A stretch of DNA of 64,000 bases, taken from Rhodoferax sp. PAMC 29310 (GTDB lineage: Bacteria > Pseudomonadota > Gammaproteobacteria > Burkholderiales > Burkholderiaceae_C). The DNA lies in the NCBI RefSeq assembly GCF_017948265.1, contig NZ_CP072852.1, forward strand, positions 1 through 64,000, read 5' to 3'. The position numbers and the translations under genes were made by a program. The notes under the pieces are model-generated. The model saw only the letters and a program-made list of their open reading frames with translations, ran no database searches and was not told where the DNA came from. Positions 37,893 to 46,549 of the stretch are shown in pieces; the stretch's first letter is position 1, and every line of letters begins with the position of its first letter.

Positions 37893-38819
37893 TCAAGGCC
37901 CTGATCGAGGTGCCACCAACTTTTGACGCTGCTGAGGGAACAGCCCCACCGACAAGGCGGTACCTAGCACAATGATCGATCCACAAAACAACATCCACAG
38001 TGACACCGTTTCACTGAGAAAAACCACCCCATAAATCACCGCGAACACAGGCACCACAAAGGTCACGGTGAGCGAGCGGGCAGGGCCGACGTTCTCAATC
38101 AGGCGAAAGTACAAGATATAGGCGACGCCGGTGCAGAGCACTCCCACAGCGACCAGCGCCAGCCATGCACCGGTACTCGGATCAGTCTGCGGCCAAAACC
38201 ACAGGGTGGGCAGCGCCAAACCGATCGTTGCGCCCAATTGGCTTCCGGTGGCCGTCACCAGCGATGGCATGCCGGTCAGATAGCGCTTGGTGTAGCTGGC
38301 CGCAATGCCGTAGCAAAGGCAGGCGAACAAAACTGCCAATACAGCCCAGCCCGTGGATGCGCCAGAAGCGTTTGGGGTGAAACTGGCCTTGTCCCAGGCC
38401 AGCAGGGCGACGCCCACAAAGCCGATGATCAAGCCCGTAATTCGCAATTGGTGGGGCCGGTCTTTGAGCCAGACCCAGGCCACCAGTGCACCGAACAATG
38501 GCACGGTCGCATTAAGCACCGAGGACAAGCTTGTGCTGATGGACAGCAGGGCGTAGGTGAAGCAGGCAAACGGGATGCCGGAATTGACCATGCCAATGAA
38601 AAAAACCTTTTTCCAGTTCTGCATGAGCTGCGGTCCCAAACCTTTCCATAACAGCAGTGGAAGTAAAAAGGCGGCTGCGATGCCAACCCGCAGACCGGCT
38701 GTTGGCAGAGCGCCAAACTCACTGGCGCCGAGACGCATGAACAGGAACGATGATCCCCAAATTGCGGCCAGCAGCAGAAACTCGATCAACCAAGGTTTGG
38801 ATGGGGCAGGTGAATTCAA
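37893..38819 (-). CDS. EamA/DMT-family transporter
   Basis: A 308-residue inner-membrane protein with ten hydrophobic helices in two EamA repeats; the first begins FLLLAAIWGSSFLFMRLG. The family exports or imports small metabolites; substrate is unknown. The likely start is a TTG at 38819 that overlaps the ogt stop (TTGA), because the protein N-terminus (NSPAPSKPWLIEF) then has normal length. The frame is open much further upstream through ogt and lacks an ATG near the first helix. Confidence 0.87.
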   Translation of the reverse strand: MNSPAPSKPWLIEFLLLAAIWGSSFLFMRLGASEFGALPTAGLRVGIAAAFLLPLLLWKGLGPQLMQNWKKVFFIGMVNSGIPFACFTYALLSISTSLSSVLNATVPLFGALVAWVWLKDRPHQLRITGLIIGFVGVALLAWDKASFTPNASGASTGWAVLAVLFACLCYGIAASYTKRYLTGMPSLVTATGSQLGATIGLALPTLWFWPQTDPSTGAWLALVAVGVLCTGVAYILYFRLIENVGPARSLTVTFVVPVFAVIYGVVFLSETVSLWMLFCGSIIVLGTALSVGLFPQQRQKLVAPRSGP

Positions 38820-39352
38820 AATAAGCTCGGTGTGGACACGGATTCGGAGAAGAGGCTGGGGGCGGCGCCTTCCAGCTGGAGCAGGGCGGTTTTTCGGGGC
38901 AGGCCCCCGGCATAGCCGGTGAGTGAACCATTGGCCCCCACCAAGCGGTGACAGGGCACGATGATACTGACCGGGTTTCGACCCACCGCACCCCCAACCG
39001 CGCGGACAGCCGCCGGTTTGCCAATCTTCGCGCTGATGGCACCGTAACTGGTGGTTGCGGCACAGGGAATGGCGAGCAGTGCCTGCCACACCGCTTGTTG
39101 GAAGGGCGTGCCACTGCTGAGGTCCAGCGGCACCTCAAAGGTGCGTCGCTGGCCAGCAAAATACTCGGTCAATTCGGCCTGGGCTTGTAGGAGGATCGGG
39201 TGCTCGTCCGCCACCGGCCAGTGGTTGACCTCAGGCATATGTGCCTGTTGGTCAAAGAATACACCGACCAAAGCATCGTCGGTGGCGGCCAGGGTGATGC
39301 GGCCCAGGGGGCTTTCGAAACGGGATTGAACAGTGTTTGGGGGGAATTTCAT
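38816..39352 (-). CDS. ogt: Methylated-DNA-[protein]-cysteine S-methyltransferase
   Basis: A 178-residue suicide repair protein that removes methyl groups from O6-methylguanine. Active site IVPCHR with Cys134, helix-turn-helix GTPFQQAVWQALLAIPCAATTSYGAIS, and Asn hinge/RAVGGAVGRNP motif. Together with the upstream Ada-AlkA fusion and the transporter it forms a minus-strand group, suggesting an alkylation-damage operon. A copy of the dispersed element fills the 51-bp gap between it and the Ada-AlkA gene. Confidence 0.95.
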   Translation of the reverse strand: MKFPPNTVQSRFESPLGRITLAATDDALVGVFFDQQAHMPEVNHWPVADEHPILLQAQAELTEYFAGQRRTFEVPLDLSSGTPFQQAVWQALLAIPCAATTSYGAISAKIGKPAAVRAVGGAVGRNPVSIIVPCHRLVGANGSLTGYAGGLPRKTALLQLEGAAPSLFSESVSTPSLF

Positions 39353-39415
39353 TTTTTGACCTTTTGTGTCTCTAGCCCTTGCGTTGTGAGCGCAGGCTGC
39401 TACTCATTTGATAGT
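39353..39415 (-). repeat. Dispersed ~58-bp element, copy J (gap and 3' end of ada-alkA)
   Basis: On the minus strand it runs CACTATCAAATGAGTAGCAG, then CTGCGCTC, then GGGCTAGAGACACAAAAGG. It begins inside the last codons of the Ada-AlkA gene, supplies its TGA stop (39404-39406), and ends next to the ogt start. Confidence 0.65.
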
Positions 39416-40963
39416 GATTTTGGGCTTCTCGTCGGGTTTCTTGCCTAGGGTCGCCCATGCACGGACCACGGCGTAACTTCGCCAGGGTTGCCAAACCAGT
39501 GACGCGGCCAGCGCCGCTTTGGCGGGCTGCGGCACCTGCTGGACCCCCAACGCTTTTTGCAGTGCGACATCCCCGGATGGAAACGCATCGGGCCAACGCA
39601 ACGCCCGCATGGCGATGTATTGGGCGGTCCAGTCACCCACGCCCGGCAAGGTTTTGAGGGTGGTGATCGTGCTGAGTGGGTCCGCGCCAGCGTGCAATTG
39701 CAGTCTTTGATCCAACACAGCACGGGCCAGCGCCTGGATGGCGGTCTGGCGCTGTTTGACGATGCCCAGGCTGCCAAGTACGTCGCCGCTGGCGCCGGCC
39801 AGAGCGGCCGCGGAAGGAAACAGATGGGTCAGGGCGGGAAAGGGCGTGACGATGGGCGCGCCAAACCGGCTCACCAGGCGGGTGCTCAAAGTGCGGGCCG
39901 CTGCCACGGTGATTTGCTGGCCCAAAATGGCGCGCACCGCCAGCTCGAAGCCATCCAGCGTGCCCGGCACCCGCAAGCCATCACTGTCGGGGAAGTGGCT
40001 GTGCAGGTGTTCATTGATGGGATGGGGGTCAGCATCCACATCCAGCAGGGCCCGGGCGCGCGCCAGCACCTGAGGAAGGACCTCATGTAAGGAATCACTC
40101 ACCTGAAGGTCGATTCGACAGCGGTCGGCGTCAAAAACAGCGTGAATCCAGCCAGAGTGCTGGGCCAAGCCTTGTTGGACAGCGAGCGTACGAGCCAAAC
40201 CCGGGGCGCTGCCCTCAAGGCTTACCTGCTCCAGGCTCGCAATCTGCCGGGTGGCGAAGAAGTGCAGCATGGCGGCCACGTCATAAGGCGGGCGGTAGGC
40301 CAATTTGAGCCGCAGACCGTGGGCCTTCGCAGGGCCGCTGTCGCGGCGCAAGGCACTTGGATTCAGTTTGTAGTGTTCGACAAAGGCCGCGTTGAAGCGC
40401 CGGACGCTGGAATACCCGCTGAGTGTGGCGATTTGATTGACCGGTAAATTGGTGTCAGTCAGCCACTGTTTGGCACTCAACAGGCGCCGTGTTTGAAGGT
40501 ATTGAAGCGGCGAGATGCCGAAGCGGGCCTCGAAAATGCGGCGCAAATGACGGTCGCTCACGCCCAGACGCTGGGCCAGCCGCTGCACGCTGGGTGGCCG
40601 GTCACCCCAACCCTCGGGCGAATCCAGCAGCTGCGCGGCTTGGCCGGCAAGAATGTGGGAGGCGTCCTGCGTGGACCACGCCAGGGTGTCCGGGCCACGG
40701 CTTTGACCTGACAGGCGGGGCGCAATCTCCGGGCGGCATCGCAGGCAGGGCCGAAACCCGGCGTCTTCGGCTTGCGCGGCCAGGTTGAAAAAGCGACAGT
40801 TCTCCCGCTTGGGGGTGCGTACCCGGCACACTGGGCGGCAGTAGATGCCGGTGGAGGTGACGCCGGTGAAAAAACAGCCGTCAAACCGAGCATCTTTCGC
40901 TTTCAGGGCGAGGTAGCAGGCGTCGTCTTCGGGTGAACTTTGAGGGTGGCTCATGGTGCTCAT
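39404..40963 (-). CDS. Ada-AlkA fusion: methylphosphotriester sensor and 3-methyladenine glycosylase
   Basis: A 519-residue repair and regulatory protein. The N-terminal Ada zinc domain has Cys42, Cys46, Cys73 and Cys76 (GIYCRPVC...PCLRC), which accept methyl groups from phosphotriesters. An AraC-type helix-turn-helix region (RLAQRLGVSDRHLRRIFEARFGISPLQYLQTRRLLSAKQWL) follows, and the C-terminal half is AlkA-like with an HhH-GPD segment (LPGVGDWTAQYIAMRAL) and catalytic Asp in FPSGDVALQ. It excises alkylated bases and may activate its own operon when methylated. Met at 40963 or 40954 are both possible; the upstream TTG at 40996 is unlikely. Its last residues come from repeat copy J. Confidence 0.93.
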   Translation of the reverse strand: MSTMSHPQSSPEDDACYLALKAKDARFDGCFFTGVTSTGIYCRPVCRVRTPKRENCRFFNLAAQAEDAGFRPCLRCRPEIAPRLSGQSRGPDTLAWSTQDASHILAGQAAQLLDSPEGWGDRPPSVQRLAQRLGVSDRHLRRIFEARFGISPLQYLQTRRLLSAKQWLTDTNLPVNQIATLSGYSSVRRFNAAFVEHYKLNPSALRRDSGPAKAHGLRLKLAYRPPYDVAAMLHFFATRQIASLEQVSLEGSAPGLARTLAVQQGLAQHSGWIHAVFDADRCRIDLQVSDSLHEVLPQVLARARALLDVDADPHPINEHLHSHFPDSDGLRVPGTLDGFELAVRAILGQQITVAAARTLSTRLVSRFGAPIVTPFPALTHLFPSAAALAGASGDVLGSLGIVKQRQTAIQALARAVLDQRLQLHAGADPLSTITTLKTLPGVGDWTAQYIAMRALRWPDAFPSGDVALQKALGVQQVPQPAKAALAASLVWQPWRSYAVVRAWATLGKKPDEKPKITIK

Positions 40964-41083
40964 GATAGGCCGCCGTCGAGGTAAAGCAATGCTCAAACTA
41001 GCCGTTTTCGGACATGTTCCCGACTAGGACGGCCCCTACAATCCGATGAGAAAATCAAATTCAAACCAATCAGGGAACCCGCC

Positions 41084-42466
41084 ATGCAACTCTCCGCATC
41101 CATATTCAAGGCCTACGACATTCGAGGCATCGTGCCCAGCACCATCAATGAACCGATGGCCGAAGCCCTGGGCCGCGCCTTTGGCACGGTGGCCCGCCGC
41201 GAAGGTGAGACGACGGTGGCTGTGGGCCGCGACGGCCGGTTGAGCGGTGCGGCCTTGAGTGCCGCCTTGATGCGCGGCCTGGCGGCGGCTGGCCTGGAGG
41301 TGATTGACATTGGCATGGCCACCACTCCCATGTTGTACTTTGCGGCAAACACGCTGTGCAGCAGCGGCATTCAGGTGACCGGCAGCCACAATCCGAAAGA
41401 CTACAACGGCTTCAAGATGGTGATGGCAGGGCGCGCTATTTACGGCGATGAGATCCTGTCACTGCGCGCCATGATGGAGAGCGAAACCTGGTCGCTGCAA
41501 GAGGGTGGTTCCGTGCGGTCCGTCGATGTGCTGGCCGACTACCAGGCGCGTATTGTGAGCGGCATCAATCTGTCGCGCCCCATGAAAATTGTGGTCGATT
41601 CGGGTAACGGCATTGCCGGTGCCTCTGCACCGGCGATTTTGCGGGCCCTGGGTTGTGAGGTCACAGAGCTGTTCAGTGAGGTGGATGGCAACTTCCCCAA
41701 TCACCACCCTGATCCCAGCAAGCCGGAAAATTTGCGCGACCTGATTGCCGCGCTGCAGTCCTGTGACGCAGAGATTGGCTTGGCATTTGATGGCGACGGT
41801 GACCGCTTGGGCATCGTCACCAAAGAGGGCAACACCATCTATCCGGACCGTCAAATGATGTTGTTTGCGCGCGATGTGCTCAAACGGGTCCCTGGTGGCA
41901 CCGTGCTTTTTGATGTGAAGTGCTCCCAGCGTCTGGCGCCCGATATTGCGCAGGCAGGTGGTGTGCCGCTGATGTACAAAACCGGCCACTCGCTGATCAA
42001 AGCCAAGATGAAAGAGATTGGCGCCCCCTTGGGCGGCGAGATGAGCGGCCATATTTTCTTCAAGGAGCGTTGGTACGGTTTTGACGACGGCACCTACGCA
42101 GGCGCCCGGTTGCTGGAGATTTTGAGCCAGTCACCCGACGGCAACGCGGTGCTGAATGGCTTGCCCACCAGCTTTTCCACCCCCGAATTGAACGTGAAAT
42201 GCGCCGAGGGCGAGCCCCATGCCTTGGTGGAGCAACTGGTTGCCAGTGCGAGCTTTGCGGCACCGGCTGTGCTCACGACCATCGACGGTTTGCGGGTCGA
42301 CTGGCCCGATGGTTTTGGCCTGATTCGCGCCTCCAACACCACGCCCGTGCTGGTGCTGCGCTTTGAGGGCCACACGCCCGAGGCGTTGCATCGCATTGAG
42401 GGCGAGATGTTGGCGCTGCTGCGCACCGTCAAGCCGGGGGCGACGCTGGACGAGGCGGCGCACTGA
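41084..42466 (+). CDS. Phosphomannomutase/phosphoglucomutase
   Basis: A 460-residue cytoplasmic alpha-D-phosphohexomutase that interconverts mannose or glucose 1- and 6-phosphates for LPS and polysaccharide sugars. The phosphoserine loop is TGSHNPKDYNG with Ser101; the metal-binding loop is FDGDGDRLG; the sugar loop is GGEMSGHIFF; the phosphate-binding loop is RASNTTPVLVLRFEG. It is AlgC-like in length. It is followed 10 bases later by waaC, which fits a role in feeding LPS synthesis. Confidence 0.95.
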   Translation: MQLSASIFKAYDIRGIVPSTINEPMAEALGRAFGTVARREGETTVAVGRDGRLSGAALSAALMRGLAAAGLEVIDIGMATTPMLYFAANTLCSSGIQVTGSHNPKDYNGFKMVMAGRAIYGDEILSLRAMMESETWSLQEGGSVRSVDVLADYQARIVSGINLSRPMKIVVDSGNGIAGASAPAILRALGCEVTELFSEVDGNFPNHHPDPSKPENLRDLIAALQSCDAEIGLAFDGDGDRLGIVTKEGNTIYPDRQMMLFARDVLKRVPGGTVLFDVKCSQRLAPDIAQAGGVPLMYKTGHSLIKAKMKEIGAPLGGEMSGHIFFKERWYGFDDGTYAGARLLEILSQSPDGNAVLNGLPTSFSTPELNVKCAEGEPHALVEQLVASASFAAPAVLTTIDGLRVDWPDGFGLIRASNTTPVLVLRFEGHTPEALHRIEGEMLALLRTVKPGATLDEAAH

Positions 42467-42476
42467 GCGCCTGCGC

Positions 42477-43517
42477 ATGAGAATATTAATCGTCAAACTC
42501 TCGTCGCTGGGCGATGTGGTGCACGCCATGCCGGCGGTGCAAGACATCCGTCATGCCCACCCTGAGGCTGAGATTGACTGGGTCGTCGAGCGTGGCTTTG
42601 CACCGCTGGTGCGCCGCTGCGACGGTGTTCACCGGGTGATCGAGTGCGAACTGCGGCGCTGGCGCAAGACACCGCTGGCGCCTGCTACGCGAGCGGCGTG
42701 GACTGCGTTCAAGCGCGAGTTGCAGGCGCAGGCCTATGACGCGGTGATTGATTTGCAGGGCTTGACCAAGTCAGCGCTGGTGGCTTGGTTGGCCCGCCTG
42801 ACACCGAGCGGGCGGCGTTTTGGCTTGGCAAACCAGACCGAAGGCTCCAGTTTTGAGGCGCCTGCTCGCTGGGTGGCCCACGTCGCCGTGTCGCTGCCCC
42901 CGCACATTCATGCCGTGGCGCGGTCACGCCAACTCTGCGCCCGCGTGCTGGGCTATTTGCCGCCATCTTCATCATCTTTTGGGCTTCTGGCCCAGGTGAA
43001 TCAAGCGCAGAGTGCTATCCATAGTGAAGCATCTGGCGACGCCGCGCCTCTTGGGCAGGTCGCCTTGGTGCATGGCACCTCGCGGGCTGACAAGCAATGG
43101 CCGCTGGCGCATTGGCAAGCCTTGGGCCAACGGCTCAATGAGGCGGGTTACGGCGTCGTGTTGCCGCACGGTAGCGCGGCGGAAGAGGCTACCTCCCATG
43201 AGATTGCCTCAAACCTGCCCAACGCCACCGTCTGGCCCCGCTTGGGTCTGGATGCCTTGACGGACGCATTGGCGGCCTGCGCTGGCGTGATTGGCGTGGA
43301 CAGCGGTTTGAGCCACATGGCCGTGGCGCTAGACCTGCCCCATGTGCAAATTTACAACTTTGACACCGCCTGGCGCACCGGGCCCACGGGCCCGGCGGGC
43401 AAGGCCGTGGCATCGGGCCAGAGGCGGCAGTGCAGCGTGTTTGCGCATCCGGCGCCATCCCTCGACGCGGTTTGGCAGGTTTGGTTGGGCATATCCGTGG
43501 TGCGCCAGCCCGTCTGA
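42477..43517 (+). CDS. waaC: Lipopolysaccharide heptosyltransferase I
   Basis: A 346-residue GT-B glycosyltransferase (GT9) that adds the first L-glycero-D-manno-heptose to Kdo2-lipid A at the inner membrane. N-terminal MRILIVKLSSLGDVVHAMPAVQDIR and the C-terminal donor site GVDSGLSHMAVALDLPHVQIYNFDTAWRTGP are diagnostic; LVHGTSRADKQWP lies between. The linker between the two Rossmann domains contains dispersed-element copy F in reverse orientation. The stop overlaps the waaA start (TGATG). Confidence 0.95.
   Translation: MRILIVKLSSLGDVVHAMPAVQDIRHAHPEAEIDWVVERGFAPLVRRCDGVHRVIECELRRWRKTPLAPATRAAWTAFKRELQAQAYDAVIDLQGLTKSALVAWLARLTPSGRRFGLANQTEGSSFEAPARWVAHVAVSLPPHIHAVARSRQLCARVLGYLPPSSSSFGLLAQVNQAQSAIHSEASGDAAPLGQVALVHGTSRADKQWPLAHWQALGQRLNEAGYGVVLPHGSAAEEATSHEIASNLPNATVWPRLGLDALTDALAACAGVIGVDSGLSHMAVALDLPHVQIYNFDTAWRTGPTGPAGKAVASGQRRQCSVFAHPAPSLDAVWQVWLGISVVRQPV
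42971..43026 (-). repeat. Dispersed ~58-bp element, copy F (inside waaC, antisense)
   Basis: On the plus strand it reads ATCATCTTTTGGGCTTCTGG, then AATCAAGCGCAGAG, then TGCTATCCATAGTG, the reverse complement of the consensus. It is translated S-S-F-G-L-L-A-Q-V-N-Q-A-Q-S-A-I, in the same phase as copies G and I. Confidence 0.7.
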
Positions 43518-44857
43518 TGCGCGCTCTTTATTCTCTTGCGCTGTGGATAGCTCAGCCGTTTCTGCGCCGCAAACTGGCCAAGCGCAGTGTTGATGAGCCT
43601 GGTTACGGAGTCGCGGTTGAGGAACGCTTTGGCCGCTACACCTCGGCGCCGGTCAGTGGGCAGGAACTGATCGTCTGGGTCCACGCAGTCTCGCTGGGTG
43701 AGACGCGAACGGCGGCTTTGTTGATTGCCGGTTTGCGTGAACGCCTGCCGGGCATGCGCTTGCTGTTGACCCATGGCACGGCCACCGGCCGGGCCGAGGG
43801 GACGACGCTGCTGAAAACGGGCGATATGCAGGTGTGGCAACCCTGGGACACGCCCGGTGCGGTGCAACGCTTTTTGACCCATTTCAAACCCAGCCTGTGC
43901 ATTTTGATGGAAACCGAGGTGTGGCCTAATCTGGTGGCACTCAGCCAGCAGAACGGTGTACCGCTGGTGCTGGCCAATGCCCGCATGAGTGAGAAGTCGC
44001 GGCGGCAGGCCGCTCGACTGGGGTGGTTGTCCCGGCCCGCGATGGCGGCATTGAGTGCCGTCTGGGCCCAAACCGAGGCCGACGCCGATCGCCTTCGCCA
44101 ATTGGGGGCCACCGTGCAGGGCGTCTTTGGCAACCTCAAGTTTGACGCGGCGCCCGACGCGGCCAAGCTGGCGACGGGGCGGGCATGGCGTGCCCGCACG
44201 GCGTCACCGGTGGCGCTGTTCACCAGTTCCCGCGAGGGGGAAGAAATCGTCTGGTTGAAGGCATTGAGAGATTCAACGCCTTTTAGGGCTTCAGCGCAGG
44301 CGCAGCAAGCGCAAGGTACTACTAATTCGATAGCTGTTGGCGTTCAGTGGATGGTGGTGCCACGCCATCCCCAGCGCTTTGAGGCTGTGGCGGCGCTGAT
44401 TGAGCAGCAGGGTTTCACCGTGTCACGGCGCCGCAATTGGCAAGACGGACCGCCGGTTGTTGATCCGCTGAACACCATTTGGCTAGGCGATTCACTGGGC
44501 GAAATACCAATGTATTACGGCTTGTCCGATGTGGCCTTGTTGGGCGGAAGCTTTGAGCCGCTGGGCGGGCAGAACCTGATTGAGGCTGCCGCCTGCGGTT
44601 GCCCGGTGATCATGGGGCCGAACACTTTCAATTTCCTGCAAGCGGCGGAGTTGGCGCAAGCCGCGGGGGCCGCAATACGAGTGGCGGACCTGTCGGAAGC
44701 GGTGGCCAAGACGGGTGACTTGTTGGGTAACCCGACCGATCAAGCCACCATGACACTGGCCGCCCTGGGCCTGTCGCGCACCCACCGGGGTGCGCTTGAG
44801 AAAACCGTGACGGCAGTCACCGTCCTACTTGATCAGCAGGGCGTTCACGGTTTGTAG
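43517..44857 (+). CDS. waaA: 3-deoxy-D-manno-octulosonic acid (Kdo) transferase
   Basis: A 446-residue membrane-associated GT30 glycosyltransferase that adds Kdo residues to lipid IVA. An N-terminal hydrophobic anchor (LYSLALWIAQPFL) precedes VWVHAVSLGETRTAALLIAGLRERLPGMRLLLTHGTATGR, then METEVWPNLVALSQQNGVPLVLANARMSEKS; FTSSREGEE and WMVVPRHPQRF follow, and GGSFEPLGGQNLIEAAACGCPVIMGPNTFNF closes the donor site. Copy G of the element inserts about 20 residues between FTSSREGEE and the VVPRHP motif. The 3' end overlaps the convergent tolC gene by 33 bases. Confidence 0.96.
   Translation: MRALYSLALWIAQPFLRRKLAKRSVDEPGYGVAVEERFGRYTSAPVSGQELIVWVHAVSLGETRTAALLIAGLRERLPGMRLLLTHGTATGRAEGTTLLKTGDMQVWQPWDTPGAVQRFLTHFKPSLCILMETEVWPNLVALSQQNGVPLVLANARMSEKSRRQAARLGWLSRPAMAALSAVWAQTEADADRLRQLGATVQGVFGNLKFDAAPDAAKLATGRAWRARTASPVALFTSSREGEEIVWLKALRDSTPFRASAQAQQAQGTTNSIAVGVQWMVVPRHPQRFEAVAALIEQQGFTVSRRRNWQDGPPVVDPLNTIWLGDSLGEIPMYYGLSDVALLGGSFEPLGGQNLIEAAACGCPVIMGPNTFNFLQAAELAQAAGAAIRVADLSEAVAKTGDLLGNPTDQATMTLAALGLSRTHRGALEKTVTAVTVLLDQQGVHGL
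44271..44334 (-). repeat. Dispersed ~58-bp element, copy G (inside waaA, antisense)
   Basis: On the plus strand it reads CGCCTTTTAGGGCTTCAGCG, then AGCAAGCGCAAGG, then TACTACTAATTCGATAGC. It is translated S-T-P-F-R-A-S-A-Q-A-Q-Q-A-Q-G-T-T-N-S-I-A. Most WaaA proteins that I can recall are shorter here, so it looks like an insertion. Confidence 0.75.
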
Positions 44858-46141
44858 GTCGTCGGCCTTGAGCGTGCCATTGGCCTGGCGCAACTTCAGC
44901 CCGCCGACCAACACGTCATATCGTGCCTTGGCCAGATCTCGCTTGGTCTGGAACAACTGGCTTTGGGCATTCAGCACGTCAATGTTGATGCGCACACCTA
45001 CCTGGTAACCCAGTTGGTTGGCTTCCAATGCGCTCTGACTGGACGCCTCTGCCGCTTCCAATGCCTTGACTTGGCCCTGGCCAGACAGCACGCCAAAGAA
45101 GGCCGTGCGGGTGCCTTGGCCCACGGCACGTCGGGCACCCTCCAGGTCATTGCGGGCCTTGTCCTCAAGTGCCAATGTTTCCTTGACGCGGTTCTGAATG
45201 GCATAGCCCGCAAACAAAGGCATGTTGAAGGACAGGCCGATGCTGGCAGCATTGGTGCGGTAGTCAGACGACAAGCTCGCGGAGCCATCGTTTTGCGAGA
45301 TGTTGTAGCCAGCGGTCAGATCCAGCGTGGGCTTGTGGCCCGCTTTGGCTTTCTGCGTCTCAAGCTGGGCCACGTCCAATGCGATCTGGGTTTGCTGAAT
45401 GACTGGGTGATCCGCTTCGGCTTGTGTCACCCAGGTCGTCACGTCATTGGGCACCAAGGCAGGCAGACTTAACGGCTGGGCCAGTGCTTTGGGTTCCGCA
45501 TCGGCCTTGCCCACCAACTGGTCCAGTGCCAGTTTTTTGATGCGCAAGTCATTTTCCGCGGCAATTTCCTGGGCGGTGCTCAGGTCAAAGCGGGCTTGGG
45601 CCTCGCGGGAGTCCGTGATGGTGGAGGTGCCTACTTCAAAGTTTCGTTTGGCCGACGCCAGTTGCTCGGCCACGGCCGACTTTTGCGCTTTCACGAAGTT
45701 CAGACTGTCGTGCGAGGCTAGCACGTCAAAGTAGGCTTGGCTGACCCGCACAATCAGGTCCTGGTCCGCACCCAGCAGTTGCGCCTGGGCCAGGTCCACC
45801 TGTCGCTTGCCTTGCTCGTAGGAGGCTTGATTGGCGGGGCGGTACAGGGGCTGGGAGGCACTGAGGGTGATCTGTTGCGTGCCATAGGAGCGAGTGGCAG
45901 ACAACGTGTTTTCTAGGTTGGTGCGTGAAACGCCCCCAGACAGCCCCACGGTTGGCAGGATCGCTGCTTTGGCCTGGTCAGCTTTGGCCAGCGTGGCGGC
46001 GTATTGCGACTTGGCAGACTGGTAACTTGCGTCAAATCCACGCGCCGATTCATACAGGTCAACCAGACTTTGCGACTGCGCTGCCGAACTGAAAGCGGCC
46101 CCAAGTGCGAGGAACAGAGGCAGCAGGCGATAGGAAGTCAT
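44825..46141 (-). CDS. tolC: TolC-family outer-membrane efflux protein
   Basis: A 438-residue outer-membrane channel. The signal peptide ends near SSAAQSQ (residue ~23). Two repeats of the OEP domain follow, with SLVDLYESARGFDASYQSAKSQYAATLAKADQAKAAILPTVGLSGGVSRT at the start and long coiled-coil helices; NRVKETLALEDKARNDLEGARRAVGQGTRTAFF and YQVGVRINIDVLNAQSQLFQTKRDLAKARYDVLVGGLKLRQANG in the second half. It forms the exit duct for the RND pump encoded upstream. It follows the rhodanese gene. Confidence 0.94.
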   Translation of the reverse strand: MTSYRLLPLFLALGAAFSSAAQSQSLVDLYESARGFDASYQSAKSQYAATLAKADQAKAAILPTVGLSGGVSRTNLENTLSATRSYGTQQITLSASQPLYRPANQASYEQGKRQVDLAQAQLLGADQDLIVRVSQAYFDVLASHDSLNFVKAQKSAVAEQLASAKRNFEVGTSTITDSREAQARFDLSTAQEIAAENDLRIKKLALDQLVGKADAEPKALAQPLSLPALVPNDVTTWVTQAEADHPVIQQTQIALDVAQLETQKAKAGHKPTLDLTAGYNISQNDGSASLSSDYRTNAASIGLSFNMPLFAGYAIQNRVKETLALEDKARNDLEGARRAVGQGTRTAFFGVLSGQGQVKALEAAEASSQSALEANQLGYQVGVRINIDVLNAQSQLFQTKRDLAKARYDVLVGGLKLRQANGTLKADDLQTVNALLIK

Positions 46142-46204
46142 GGTGGGCCTTGAGGGAGTAGTTGGATTGGAAAAGCAGGGGCAGAGAAATGTCGGGGACG
46201 GAAC

Positions 46205-46546
46205 TCAGTAAACGGGAATGTTGGCGTCCAACTCAGCAGACCAGGCATGAATTCCGCCAGCAATGTTCGCCACATGCTCGAACCCTTGCGCTTTCAAGAA
46301 GGAGGCGACTTGCATGCTGCGCGCGCCGTGATGGCAAAGGCAGGCCACCGGCTGAGCCGGGTTCAGCTCATTCAAACGGGGTGGAATCACGCCCATGGGA
46401 ATGGTGCGCAGGGTGAATCCGTCGGCGGTCACGCTGGCCACCCGCAACTCGGAGGGTTCACGCACATCCAGCACCAGCGGCTCGCCATGCGCCCGCATGG
46501 AATCCAGCCAGGCCGCGAGTTGGGAAGGTCTGATTTGGGTGATCAT
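46205..46546 (-). CDS. Single-domain rhodanese-like sulfurtransferase
   Basis: A 113-residue cytoplasmic rhodanese. LVLDVREPSEL and the catalytic loop ACLCHHGARSMQVASFL with Cys71 mark the active site; GGIHAWS closes the fold. It probably carries persulfide sulfur. It overlaps no gene but starts 4 bases after the pcm stop, between pcm and tolC, an order common in Burkholderiales. Confidence 0.92.
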   Translation of the reverse strand: MITQIRPSQLAAWLDSMRAHGEPLVLDVREPSELRVASVTADGFTLRTIPMGVIPPRLNELNPAQPVACLCHHGARSMQVASFLKAQGFEHVANIAGGIHAWSAELDANIPVY

Positions 46547-46549
46547 GGC

